Of a DNA stretch of 52,697 nucleotides, positions 35,814-46,033 are shown one piece after another. Position numbers and translations under genes: made by a program. Position 1 is the first letter of the stretch; every line of letters begins with the position of its first letter. The notes below the pieces were generated by a model that did not search any database, was not told the origin of the DNA, and worked only from the letters and a program-made list of their open reading frames with translations. The stretch is from positions 1-52,697 of the forward strand of contig DBFD01000079.1 of NCBI GenBank assembly GCA_002294185.1. The letters run 5' to 3'. Source of the stretch: Paracoccus sp. UBA889. Lineage in GTDB: Bacteria > Pseudomonadota > Alphaproteobacteria > Rhodobacterales > Rhodobacteraceae.

Positions 35814-36838
35814 GCCCAGTTTCCCCGGCTGATCAGGCCCAGATCTTCGAGCTGGCGCCAATCGCCGTATTCGCGCGATTCCTCGCACCACAGGCGAAGC
35901 CCCCGTTCGATCCCGGCATTATAGGCGCGATACTCCTGGGAATTGGCGTAATGCTGGTGGCGGTCAAGCTCTTCGGCAGATTTTTCGACCAATGTGGACA
36001 GGAACTTGGCATGCAGCAGCACGCCCGATTCCATCTCGCCGCCCTCCTCGTCGAAAACCTGGTTCAGGCGGCGCGGCAGCAGCATGTGGGTCGAACTGAC
36101 ATAGGCATAGCGCCAATACCATCTGACCAGCGGAATCTTGTTCAGCGCCGGTCCTGCCAGCGGGTTCTGCGGAAAGAAGGCGCGCATCCGCGGACCGCCC
36201 TGGATCCAGAGATTGCCGAAATAGTCGTTCTTGCTGATGGCATAATTCGCCGGATCGAAGAAACGGGCGATCTCGAACGGGTTCTGTCCTTCTCGATACG
36301 GCTGATCCTCGATTCCGCCGGACGGATACATGTCCAGCAGCATCGCCGGGAATGCGCGGCGCCCGATCGAATCCAGCCAGCTTGTCAGCGCCGAAAGAGG
36401 CCGCGTGTCGCAATGCGGATAGACAAGAAACTCGTCGGGATCGACGGTCAGGCACCAATGGCCGTTGCCGTATCGCATCAGCAGCCAGCCCAGCCAGTCC
36501 ATTCCGAACCGGGCTTTCTTGTAGCCGGCATTGGTGCGCCACAACGACACGTCATCCTGACGGCGCAGGTAGTCGGCACTGCCATCCGAACTGCCATTGT
36601 CCACCATCAGGAAATGCTGGACCCCCAGGTCGCGATAATAATCCAGGAAATAGGGCAGCCGCACCCGTTCGTTGCGCAGGGTGACGAAGGCCAGGATATC
36701 GTGCCTGTTGATCAGCGGCGTCCGGTCGGCATCGACCCGCAGCACGCGGCGCCGGCCAAAAGCCCGTGCGATCAGCAATTGCCGCTCGGCCCTGCGGCGC
36801 AGGCGGTCCGGAATCGGCAGGCGGCTGATCGATTTCAT
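35810..36838 (-). CDS. Glycosyltransferase family 2/GT92-like (second of tandem pair)
   Basis: 342 residues. Catalytic region: ILAFVTLRNERVRLPYFLDY, HFLMVDNGSSDGSADYL and the metal motif CLTVDPDEFLVYP; then IGRRAFPAMLLDMYPSGGIE, LNKIPLVRWYWRYAYVSSTH and ESGVLLHAKFL. It is clearly paralogous to the product of the next gene upstream over its whole length (same order of motifs, same tail GDWRQLEDLGLISRGNW). The Met at 36838 overlaps the upstream stop (ATGA). Confidence 0.88.
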   Translation of the reverse strand: MKSISRLPIPDRLRRRAERQLLIARAFGRRRVLRVDADRTPLINRHDILAFVTLRNERVRLPYFLDYYRDLGVQHFLMVDNGSSDGSADYLRRQDDVSLWRTNAGYKKARFGMDWLGWLLMRYGNGHWCLTVDPDEFLVYPHCDTRPLSALTSWLDSIGRRAFPAMLLDMYPSGGIEDQPYREGQNPFEIARFFDPANYAISKNDYFGNLWIQGGPRMRAFFPQNPLAGPALNKIPLVRWYWRYAYVSSTHMLLPRRLNQVFDEEGGEMESGVLLHAKFLSTLVEKSAEELDRHQHYANSQEYRAYNAGIERGLRLWCEESREYGDWRQLEDLGLISRGNWA

Positions 36839-37974
36839 TGCTGGTTCGGGCGGCCCGGTTGTCTGGTGTTGATGTCTGTTATTGCTTGCAATGATGCCTC
36901 GGACCGCGTTTGACAAGGCCGTTCACCACCCGACAGCCATTCGCCCGCGCCCATCAGGCCCAGATCCAGCAATTGCCGCCATCCGGCAAAGCGGCGGGAT
37001 CCTTCGTGCCAGAGGACCGGAGCCTCGGTGATGGCCCGGTGATAGGCCGCATAGGCATGGGGATCGCGGAAATGCTGGCGGCGGGTCAGTTCCTCGGCCG
37101 AGCGCGCGAGGATATCGGGCAAAAACTTGCCGTGCAGCAACACGCCCGACAGGCGTGGATCGCCCGGCCCGTCCCAGGCGTCGTTCAGCCGCGGCGGCAA
37201 CATGGAATGGGTCGAGTTCACATAGACCCGCCCCGCCCGCCAGCGCACCAGCGGCAGCTTGTTCAGGGTCGGGCTGCGGGCGGGATCGGTCGCGAAAAAG
37301 GCCCGCTCGCGCGCGCCGCCCTGCACCCAGCGGTTGCGGCGGGGCTGGATCGTCCGGCAGCGATAGGGACCGCCATCGAAATAGGGCAGACGCAGCCACA
37401 ATGGCGCATCCTCGGGCGCGTCGGCCCGGCCCAGGGCGCCCTGCGGATACAGATCCAGCATCAGCGCGCCCATCGCCTCGATGCCGCTCGCGTCCAGATG
37501 CGCGGTCAGCGCATGCAGATCGCGTTCTTCCCAATCGGGATAGATCAGGAATTCGTCGGCGTCGGCGGTCACGCACCAATGGCCGCGGCCGTGGCGAAAC
37601 AGCAACGCATTCACCCAGTCCAGCCCGAAGCGCGCCTCGCGATAGCTGCCGCGCGCGCGCCACAGAGAGACATCGCCCTGAATGCGCAGGAATTCGGCCG
37701 AGCCGTCGTCACTGTCATTGTCCACGATCAGGAAATGCGCGACCCCAAGCCCGCGGTAATGGGCCAGAAACCGGGGCAGGCGCGCGGCCTCGTTGCGGAT
37801 CGTGGCCAGACACAGGATATCGCCGCGCCGGATCCCGGCGCTGCGGTCGGCCACCGGGCTCAGCCGCCGACCGGCCCGGATCGCACGCCACAACAATTCC
37901 CGTCTTTTCCAGCGAAGCCGATAGCGCAGCCAAAGCTGCCACACCCGCCCGTCATGTCGGGCCGCCTTCGCCAT
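36835..37974 (-). CDS. Glycosyltransferase family 2/GT92-like (first of tandem pair)
   Basis: 379 residues. ILCLATIRNEAARLPRFLAH, HFLIVDNDSDDGSAEFLRIQ, metal motif CVTADADEFLIYP, then MGALMLDLYPQGALG, LNKLPLVRWRAGRVYVNSTH, LSGVLLHGKFLPDIL and WRQLLDLGLMGAGEWLSG. It shares the motif order with its downstream neighbour, with a C-terminal extension of about 35 residues. The start at 37974 overlaps the galE stop (TGATG); the open frame continues upstream through galE in the wrong frame. Confidence 0.88.
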   Translation of the reverse strand: MAKAARHDGRVWQLWLRYRLRWKRRELLWRAIRAGRRLSPVADRSAGIRRGDILCLATIRNEAARLPRFLAHYRGLGVAHFLIVDNDSDDGSAEFLRIQGDVSLWRARGSYREARFGLDWVNALLFRHGRGHWCVTADADEFLIYPDWEERDLHALTAHLDASGIEAMGALMLDLYPQGALGRADAPEDAPLWLRLPYFDGGPYRCRTIQPRRNRWVQGGARERAFFATDPARSPTLNKLPLVRWRAGRVYVNSTHSMLPPRLNDAWDGPGDPRLSGVLLHGKFLPDILARSAEELTRRQHFRDPHAYAAYHRAITEAPVLWHEGSRRFAGWRQLLDLGLMGAGEWLSGGERPCQTRSEASLQAITDINTRQPGRPNQQ

Positions 37975-38960
37975 CAACCCTCGTAGCGGCCGTTCTGGTG
38001 CCAGCGCCAGGCATCGCCGATCATCTGCTTCATCGTCGAGCGGTCGGGCCTCCAGCCCAATTCGTCCCGCGCGCGCTGGCTGCCGCAGACCAGCTTGACG
38101 GCGTCGCCGCCCCGGCGCGGTCCGTGCTGCATCGGCACGGCGCGGTTGGTGACATGCCCGGTCGCATCGACCACCTCGCGGACGGAAAAGCCCGCGCCCG
38201 TTCCCAGGCAGAAGACCCGGCTGCCCCGGCCTGCCCGCAACCATTCCAGTCCGGCCAGATGGGCATCGACCAGGTCCATGACATGGACGTAATCGCGGAT
38301 GCAGGTTCCGTCATCGGTCGGATAATCGGTGCCGTGGATGGTCAGCGCGGCGCGCCGTCCGTCCACAGCGTCGAGGATCAGCGGGATCAGATGCGTCTCG
38401 GGGCGGTGAAACTCGCCGACTTCGGCATCGGGGTCAGCACCGGCGACGTTGAAATAGCGGAAGATCACCGACCGCAGCCCGTGGGCCGCACCGAAATCGG
38501 CCAACATGTCCTCGATCGCGCGCTTGCTGGCGCCATAGGCATTCAGTGGCGCCTGCGGCGTCTCTTCGTCCAGAATTTCGCCGTCGCGGTCGCCATAGGT
38601 CGCGCAGGTCGAGCTAAAGACGAAATCCAGGCATTCCGCCGCGACCGCCGCCTCGATCAGGTTCAGCGAACCGGCAACATTGTTTCGCCAGTATCTGCCG
38701 GGTTCGCTCATCGCCTCGCCCACTTGGCTCAGCGCCGCGAAATGCATGACCGCGACCGGGCGATACTCGGCGAAGGCCGCGTCCAGGGCCGCGCGGTCCA
38801 TCAGATCGGCCTGGACCAGCGGGCCGAACTTCACCGCGTCACGCCAGCCGGTCGAAAGGTTGTCCAACGCGACCGGACGATATCCGGCGGTGGCCAGCGC
38901 CTTGCAGGCATGCGAGCCGATGTAACCGGCACCGCCGGTCACGAGAACCGTTTCAGGCAT
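37974..38960 (-). CDS. galE: UDP-glucose 4-epimerase
   Basis: 328 residues, extended SDR. NAD loop VLVTGGAGYIGSHACKAL, HFAALSQVGEAMSEPGRYW, catalytic YGASKRAIED (YxxxK), DYPTDDGTCIRDYVHVMDLV and ELGWRPDRS. It interconverts UDP-glucose and UDP-galactose, here next to galU, which makes UDP-glucose. Three bases separate it from galU and its stop overlaps the first GT gene, so the sugar supply and the transferases share one transcript. Confidence 0.94.
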   Translation of the reverse strand: MPETVLVTGGAGYIGSHACKALATAGYRPVALDNLSTGWRDAVKFGPLVQADLMDRAALDAAFAEYRPVAVMHFAALSQVGEAMSEPGRYWRNNVAGSLNLIEAAVAAECLDFVFSSTCATYGDRDGEILDEETPQAPLNAYGASKRAIEDMLADFGAAHGLRSVIFRYFNVAGADPDAEVGEFHRPETHLIPLILDAVDGRRAALTIHGTDYPTDDGTCIRDYVHVMDLVDAHLAGLEWLRAGRGSRVFCLGTGAGFSVREVVDATGHVTNRAVPMQHGPRRGGDAVKLVCGSQRARDELGWRPDRSTMKQMIGDAWRWHQNGRYEG

Positions 38961-38963
38961 CGG

Positions 38964-39866
38964 TCACTCCGCCGCGCGGCGCATCGACATGACGTCGTGC
39001 AGATATTCCGCGAATTCCTCTTTCAGCTCATCCCGGTCCAGACCGAAGGCGACGGTGGCCTGCAGGAAGCCCGCTTTCGAGCCGCAATCGAACCGCTGGC
39101 CGCGGAATCGCAAACCGTAGACGCCGCGCCCGGCTTCGATTTCATCAGCGATGGCGTCGGTCAGCTGGATCTCGCCGCCGGAACCGGCCTTCAGCTTGTT
39201 GAGGTTCTGCATCACCGTCGGCGCAAGGATATAGCGCCCGATGACCGCAAGGTTCGATGGCGCGGTCTCCGGGGTCGGCTTTTCGACCATGCCGCGCACC
39301 TTGACGATGGCGCCCATGTCCTCGCTGACATCAAGCACGCCGTAGGACGCGGCTTTTTCGGGCGCGACCTCCATCGTGGCGACCATGCTGCCGCCGGTCT
39401 CGCCATAGGCCTCGATCATCTGCTGCAGGCAGGGCGGTTCGCCCATGATGACGTCGTCGGTCAGGATCACCGCGAAGGGTTCATCATCGGCCAGAAGGCG
39501 GCGTGCGCACCAGACCGCGTGGCCGAGGCCAAGCGCCTTGTGCTGACGGATATAGGCGATGGCGCCCGATTCCATGTTGGTCGTGCGCAGAAGGTCCAGA
39601 AGATGATTCTTGCCCGCCTTCTTCAGGCTCGATTCCAGTTCGTGGGCATGATCGAAATAATCTTCCAGCGCGCCCTTCCCGCGAGAGGTCACGAAGATGA
39701 ATTCGGTAATGCCCGCGGCCCGAGCCTCGTCGATCGCGTACTGGATCAACGGCCGGTCCACCAGGGTCATGATTTCCTTGGGGATGCTCTTGGTTGCCGG
39801 CAAGAAGCGCGTTCCCAGCCCCGCCACCGGGAAAATCGCCTTGGTCACCTTACGCTTCATCGCCAT
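38964..39866 (-). CDS. galU: UTP-glucose-1-phosphate uridylyltransferase
   Basis: 300 residues. The nucleotidyltransferase loop AIFPVAGLGTRFLPATKSIP is followed by KEIMTLVDRPLIQYAIDEA, FAVILTDDVIMGEPPC, GVLDVSEDMGAIVKVRGMVE and DCGSKAGFLQATVAFGLD. Makes UDP-glucose, an entry point for surface glycans. The Met at 39866 (MAMKRKVTK) has AAGGAAAAGG upstream. First gene of the leftward operon through the sulfotransferase. Confidence 0.95.
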   Translation of the reverse strand: MAMKRKVTKAIFPVAGLGTRFLPATKSIPKEIMTLVDRPLIQYAIDEARAAGITEFIFVTSRGKGALEDYFDHAHELESSLKKAGKNHLLDLLRTTNMESGAIAYIRQHKALGLGHAVWCARRLLADDEPFAVILTDDVIMGEPPCLQQMIEAYGETGGSMVATMEVAPEKAASYGVLDVSEDMGAIVKVRGMVEKPTPETAPSNLAVIGRYILAPTVMQNLNKLKAGSGGEIQLTDAIADEIEAGRGVYGLRFRGQRFDCGSKAGFLQATVAFGLDRDELKEEFAEYLHDVMSMRRAAE

Positions 39867-40021
39867 CGCACCTTTTCCTTCAGACTGTGCCGGACATCGC
39901 GCCGACCTGAGCAGCACCTGACAACTTCACCGGGGAATCACAAGCATCAACACCTGCCATCCTAGCAACCCGGGCAAGGGCTCGCCAAGACATCGGTGCG
40001 CATTCGACGCATTTCCGCCAC

Positions 40022-40048
40022 TTGCCGGGTTCCCGGGCCCGAACCGGC
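40022..40048 (-). terminator. Possible hairpin terminator after the kdsB-like gene
   Basis: Inverted repeat GCCGG(G)TTC...GAACCGGC with one bulged base, just downstream of the kdsB-like stop and upstream of galU in the same direction. There is no T run, so this is weak. It would separate the cysQ-kdsB transcript from the galU operon. Confidence 0.3.
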
Positions 40049-40057
40049 GGACCCGGC

Positions 40058-40858
40058 CTAGTCGATCTTCATATCGGACATCATCCGTTCCAACCGCGAA
40101 ACGTCCTGGGGGTTGTTGAGTTCCCAGAATTGCCGGCCGCGCGCCTGCACCTCGACGCACAGGATCTGTCTGCCGCGTTCCAGAAAACGCAACTGCTCCA
40201 GCCCTTCCAGCTTTTCCAGCCGACCCTCGTCCCATCCGGGATAGGCTGCCAGCGCGCCGGGGCGATAGGCGTAGACGCCGACATGATGAAAGACCGGACT
40301 GGGTGCGTCGGGCCCGACATCATCCGACGCGAAAGGAATGACCTCTTTCGAGAAATACAGCGCCTGCATGTCGTGCCCGAAGACGGCGGTGGTGCCGCCG
40401 ACGCGACCGGCATGGCGATCGGCGATCAGTTCGGCCCGCATCCGCCCCGAACAGCGCAGCACCGGCGTCGCGACATCGGATCGCGGGGCCGCGCGCAGGC
40501 CCGCGACCAGTTCCTCGACAAACCAGGCGGGGGTCAGCGGCGCGTCGCCCTGCAGGTTGACGACGATCTCGGGCGAGATGCCCATCGTCGCGACCGCCTC
40601 GGCGCAGCGTTCGGTGCCGTTGCGACAGGCCGGGGCGGTCATCACCACCTCGGCGCCGAAGCCCTCCGCATGGACCCGTATGCGGTCGTCATCGGTGGCG
40701 ACAACCACGCGGTCGATGCCGCCGACGGCGCGGGCGGCATCCCAACTGCGCCGGATCAGGCTGCGCGCGCGGCCCGAAGCACCGGTCAGTTCGGCCAACG
40801 GCTTGCCCGGATAGCGGGTCGAGGCGAAGCGGGCCGGGATGACGATGACGACCGACAT
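40058..40858 (-). CDS. CMP-Kdo synthetase-like cytidylyltransferase (KdsB/KpsU type)
   Basis: 266 residues. N-terminus VVIVIPARFASTRYPGKPLA, DRVVVATDDDRI, VVNLQGDAPLTPAWFVE, HHVGVYAYRPGALAAYPGWD and LEKLEGLEQLRFLERG are KdsB-like. Two family spots differ: the usual SGTDR region reads CRNGTERCAEAV, and the C-terminal VDTPEDL region reads WELNNPQDVSRL. It may therefore be a capsule-type CMP-Kdo synthetase (KpsU-like) or act on another octulosonate or sugar acid. The start follows the cysQ stop after one base. Confidence 0.8.
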   Translation of the reverse strand: MSVVIVIPARFASTRYPGKPLAELTGASGRARSLIRRSWDAARAVGGIDRVVVATDDDRIRVHAEGFGAEVVMTAPACRNGTERCAEAVATMGISPEIVVNLQGDAPLTPAWFVEELVAGLRAAPRSDVATPVLRCSGRMRAELIADRHAGRVGGTTAVFGHDMQALYFSKEVIPFASDDVGPDAPSPVFHHVGVYAYRPGALAAYPGWDEGRLEKLEGLEQLRFLERGRQILCVEVQARGRQFWELNNPQDVSRLERMMSDMKID

Positions 40859-40859
40859 C

Positions 40860-41657
40860 TCAGTCCTTGACCAGCAGCACGCCGGGCGCGAAGGCGACGA
40901 AGAACGGATTTTCAAAACCGGGTTTGCCATAGACCAGCGGCGTGTGATCGTCGAAACGCACCACCTCGCCGCCGGCGCCGCGCAGCACCGCGTCGCCCGC
41001 CGCCGTGTCCCATTCCATCGTCCGACCCAGCCGCGGATAGAGATCCGCCTCGCCTGTCGCCACGAGACAGAATTTCAGCGACGATCCGGCGCTGGTCATG
41101 TCGCGCAGCGCGTATCGGGCGATGTAATTGTCCGTTGCCGCGTCGCGATGCGATTTCGAGGCCACCACCATCAGACCGCGATTGTCCGGCGTCGGGTTGA
41201 CGCCGACTGGCTCGGTCGCGCCGGGACTTTCGCCGAAGGGCCCGCGTTCCTCGACAGACCGGCCGTCGCCGGTGGTGTAGAACAGACGCCCCTTGGCGGG
41301 GGCATAGACGACCCCGCGCACCGGAATGCCGTCCTGGACATAGGCGATATTGACGGTGAAATCGCCGCGCCGTTGCACGAATTCCTTGGTCCCGTCCAGG
41401 GGATCGACGATCAGGAAGCTCGGCGCCGTCTGTTCATGGGTGGCGGCCTGTTCCTCGGTCACGACCGGGATGTCCGGAAACGCCCTGCGCAGACCGGCCG
41501 AGATCAGCGCATCCGCGGCCTCGTCGGCCTCGGTCACGGGTGAATCGTCCGATTTCGAGCGCACGGCGAAATTCTCGGCTTCGTAGATTTCCATGATCTT
41601 CGCCCCGGCCTGCAAGGCGAGACGGCGCATTTCGCTGGTCAACAGATCAAATTGCAT
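40860..41657 (-). CDS. cysQ: 3'(2'),5'-bisphosphate nucleotidase CysQ
   Basis: 265 residues, inositol monophosphatase-like. Metal sites: VVTEEQAA (Glu), FLIVDPLDGTKEFVQRRGDF (DPxDGT) and GRTMEWDTAAGDAVLRGAGG (WDxxAG). It dephosphorylates PAP, the by-product of sulfotransferases and PAPS reductase. No cys genes are nearby; instead there are polysaccharide genes and a sulfotransferase operon, which suggests it serves PAPS-dependent sulfation. The Met at 41657 matches the family N-terminus; the frame upstream is not conserved. Confidence 0.93.
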   Translation of the reverse strand: MQFDLLTSEMRRLALQAGAKIMEIYEAENFAVRSKSDDSPVTEADEAADALISAGLRRAFPDIPVVTEEQAATHEQTAPSFLIVDPLDGTKEFVQRRGDFTVNIAYVQDGIPVRGVVYAPAKGRLFYTTGDGRSVEERGPFGESPGATEPVGVNPTPDNRGLMVVASKSHRDAATDNYIARYALRDMTSAGSSLKFCLVATGEADLYPRLGRTMEWDTAAGDAVLRGAGGEVVRFDDHTPLVYGKPGFENPFFVAFAPGVLLVKD

Positions 41658-41788
41658 CCAGATTCCCTTCGAAAGCGGGCCTTTCGACCGGTCATGCCGA
41701 TTGCCCGGACCTGCCTGACTTCTTATGATCGCGCAAACCCGGCAGGGCAAGCGCCTGTCGGCGAAACTGTCCGCGCGCCGCGCCCCTC

Positions 41789-42625
41789 ATGACGGAGCAT
41801 GACCCGAAGGTGTTCGTTCAGCGACAGAACCGCAACATGCTTCAGGCCGCCGGCGGCACGCTGGCGCTGATCTATCACCAGACGGTCTACAATCTGCGCA
41901 ACGAACAGCGCAACGCCGTCATCGGCCTGCTGATGACCATCGTCCAGGCCATTGTCTTCATGGCGGCCTTCGTGCTGATCTTCCTGGTCGTCGGTGTCCG
42001 CACCTCGCCCCTTCGCGGCGATTTCATGCTTTATCTGATGTCGGGAATCTTCCTGTTCATGACCCATGTCCGGGCGGTCAACGCCGTCTCCACGGCAGGC
42101 GGGGCAGGCGCATTGCTGAAACACGAGCCCTTGAACCAGGCGGTGCTGATCGCGGCGGCCGCTCTGGCGGTGCTGTATCGCCAGATCATCAGCATCATCA
42201 CCATCTTGTGGTTCTATCACGTGCTGTTGTCCCCGATCGAGATCGAGCGTCCGGTCGGCGCGCTGGCCATGCTTCTGGTGGCCTGGATGTCGGGCGGCGC
42301 GGTCGGCCTGGTGTTCCTGTCGATCAAGCCGTGGCTGCCCCGATTCGCGGGCGTCGCATCGACCCTGTATCAGCGCGTCAACATGTTCGCCTCGGGCAAG
42401 ATGTTCGTGGCCAACGTGCTGCCGAATTTCATGCTGCCCTACTTCTGGTGGAACCCGCTTTTTCACGCCATCGACCAGGAACGCGGATATGTCTTCATCA
42501 ACTACACGCCGATGAAGACCAGCCAGACCTACGCGCTGTGGTTCACGCTGGCGGTCTTCATGATCGGCCTGCTGATCAACTTTACCACGCGCAAGTATCA
42601 ATCGGCCAGCTGGACGCTGGGCTAG
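41789..42625 (+). CDS. ABC-2 type polysaccharide export permease (KpsM-like)
   Basis: 278 residues with about six membrane helices: AVIGLLMTIVQAIVFMAAFV, FMLYLMSGIFLFMTHV, AVLIAAAALAVLYRQIISII, ALAMLLVAWMSGGAVGLVFL, NVLPNFMLPYFWWNPLFHAI and FTLAVFMIGLLINF. FWWNPLFHAIDQER is a typical ABC-2 export segment. It would export a lipid-linked or Kdo-linked polysaccharide. The partner ATPase (KpsT-like) and periplasmic components are not in the window. Divergent from cysQ; no clear ribosome site at the chosen ATG. Confidence 0.82.
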   Translation: MTEHDPKVFVQRQNRNMLQAAGGTLALIYHQTVYNLRNEQRNAVIGLLMTIVQAIVFMAAFVLIFLVVGVRTSPLRGDFMLYLMSGIFLFMTHVRAVNAVSTAGGAGALLKHEPLNQAVLIAAAALAVLYRQIISIITILWFYHVLLSPIEIERPVGALAMLLVAWMSGGAVGLVFLSIKPWLPRFAGVASTLYQRVNMFASGKMFVANVLPNFMLPYFWWNPLFHAIDQERGYVFINYTPMKTSQTYALWFTLAVFMIGLLINFTTRKYQSASWTLG

Positions 42626-42671
42626 CGGCCGGAACCGGTCGAATTCCCGTGCAAATTGCGTGTCGCGGATG

Positions 42672-42700
42672 CTTGCGGGCCGGAAAAGCAACCCTATATA
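42672..42700 (+). promoter_or_regulatory. RpoH (sigma-32) type promoter of dnaK
   Basis: CTTGCG at 42672-42677 and CCCTATATA at 42692-42700, 14 bases apart, fit the alphaproteobacterial heat-shock promoter (CTTG, about 13-17 bases, CCTATAT). The dnaK ATG lies 114 bases downstream. Confidence 0.65.
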
Positions 42701-42813
42701 CAGCCCCGAAGCACCCGGCTGCGGCCGGTTGCCGCAACGAAACGGGATCGGGCCGCGGGGGCCATAACGGACCCGAGGCTCACGGATATCGCCGCAAGAG
42801 AGGTTAGAAACAC

Positions 42814-44727
<1,914 letters not shown>

Positions 44728-44746
44728 TCCGGGGCCGCCTCCCTGA

Positions 44747-44772
44747 TCCGGCCCGCGTTCGCGCGGGCCGGA
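44747..44772 (+). terminator. dnaK-dnaJ intergenic hairpin with UUCG loop
   Basis: Perfect 11-base stem TCCGGCCCGCG / CGCGGGCCGGA closed by a TTCG tetraloop in the 79-base dnaK-dnaJ gap. It is followed by ACTTGTGTTTC, not a clean T run, so it is more likely an attenuator or RNA-stability element than a full terminator. Confidence 0.5.
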
Positions 44773-44806
44773 CTTGTGTTTCAGGGATCAGGAGACAGGA
44801 CGAGAT

Positions 44807-45982
44807 ATGGCGAAGCGTTGCTTTTACGAGGTTCTGGGGGTCACGCGCGGGGCCTCGGATGAAGAAATCAAGAAGGCTTATCGCCGCAAGGCGAAAGAGC
44901 TGCACCCCGACCGCAACAAGAATGACGGTCAGGCCGAAGCGCGCTTCAAGGAGGTGAACGAGGCCTATGATTGCCTGAAGGACGGCCAGAAAAAGGCCGC
45001 CTATGACCGGTTCGGTCATCAGGCCTTCGAAAATGGCGGTTTTGGCGGTCGCGGCGGTGGCGGGGGCGGCGCTCATCCCGGCGATTTCGGCTCGGCCTTC
45101 GCAGATGTGTTCGAGGATCTTTTCGGCGACATGATGGGTCGCCGCGGCGGCGGTGGCGCCGGCAGTGGCCGGTCGCGGGCGCAGCGCGGACAGGATCTGC
45201 GCTACAACCTGCGCGTCGCGCTGGAAGAAGCCTATCGCGGCCTGCAGAAGACGATCACCGTTCCCGGCTCGGTCGCCTGCGACGAATGTGAGGGAACGGG
45301 CGCCGAAGGGGCGACACAGCCCGCCGCCTGCCCGACCTGTTCGGGCATGGGCCGCGTGCGCGCCCAGCAGGGCTTTTTCACCGTCGAACGAACCTGCCCG
45401 ACCTGCGGCGGTCAGGGCCAGATCGTCAAGAATCCCTGCAAGGCCTGTCATGGCGCGGGCCGGATCGAAAAGGACCGGACGCTGTCGGTGAATATCCCGG
45501 CCGGGGTCGAAACCGGCACCCGGATCCGCCTTGCGGGCGAGGGCGAGGCCGGAATGCGCGGCGGCCCCGCGGGCGATCTGTATATCTTCATCGAGGTGAA
45601 GGAACACGACATCTTCGTCCGCGATGGCAAGATGCTGGCCTGTCAGGTTCCGGTCAGCATGGTCGTCGCGGCGCTTGGCGGCGAAGTCGAGGTGCCGACC
45701 ATCGATGGCGGCCGTGCGCGGGTCAAGGTGCCCGCGGGCAGTCAGACCGGCCGCCAGATGCGCCTGCGCGGCAAGGGGATGCCGCCGCTGCGCCACGGCG
45801 CGGGCGCGGGCGGCGAGGCCGGCGACATGCTGATCGAACTGACGGTCGAAACGCCGGTCAACCTGACCTCGAGACAGCGGGACCTGCTGCGCGACTTCCA
45901 ATCTGAAAAAGCCGACAACAGCCCGCAATCGTCGAGCTTCTTCAACAAGGTGAAAGGCTTCTGGGACGACATGACCAGTTGA
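44807..45982 (+). CDS. dnaJ: Chaperone DnaJ (Hsp40)
   Basis: 391 residues. J domain with [10 protein letters not shown] (HPD), Gly-rich linker ([16 protein letters not shown]), then the zinc domain with four CxxCxGxG-type repeats: [32 protein letters not shown]. The C-terminal substrate domains include [17 protein letters not shown]. Stimulates DnaK. The ATG at 44807 follows GGAGACAGGA. Confidence 0.97.
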   Translation: MAKRCFYEVLGVTRGASDEEIKKAYRRKAKELHPDRNKNDGQAEARFKEVNEAYDCLKDGQKKAAYDRFGHQAFENGGFGGRGGGGGGAHPGDFGSAFADVFEDLFGDMMGRRGGGGAGSGRSRAQRGQDLRYNLRVALEEAYRGLQKTITVPGSVACDECEGTGAEGATQPAACPTCSGMGRVRAQQGFFTVERTCPTCGGQGQIVKNPCKACHGAGRIEKDRTLSVNIPAGVETGTRIRLAGEGEAGMRGGPAGDLYIFIEVKEHDIFVRDGKMLACQVPVSMVVAALGGEVEVPTIDGGRARVKVPAGSQTGRQMRLRGKGMPPLRHGAGAGGEAGDMLIELTVETPVNLTSRQRDLLRDFQSEKADNSPQSSSFFNKVKGFWDDMTS

Positions 45983-46033
45983 TCAGGCCGGCGGTTAACC
46001 CTTTTTTCACCGGCTTCGATCCATTCTGCCGGC

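Noticed and set aside
37155-39965. 936-codon plus-strand open frame over the glycosyltransferase, galE and galU genes
   Set aside because: Antisense to conserved genes with intact motifs; no domain seen.
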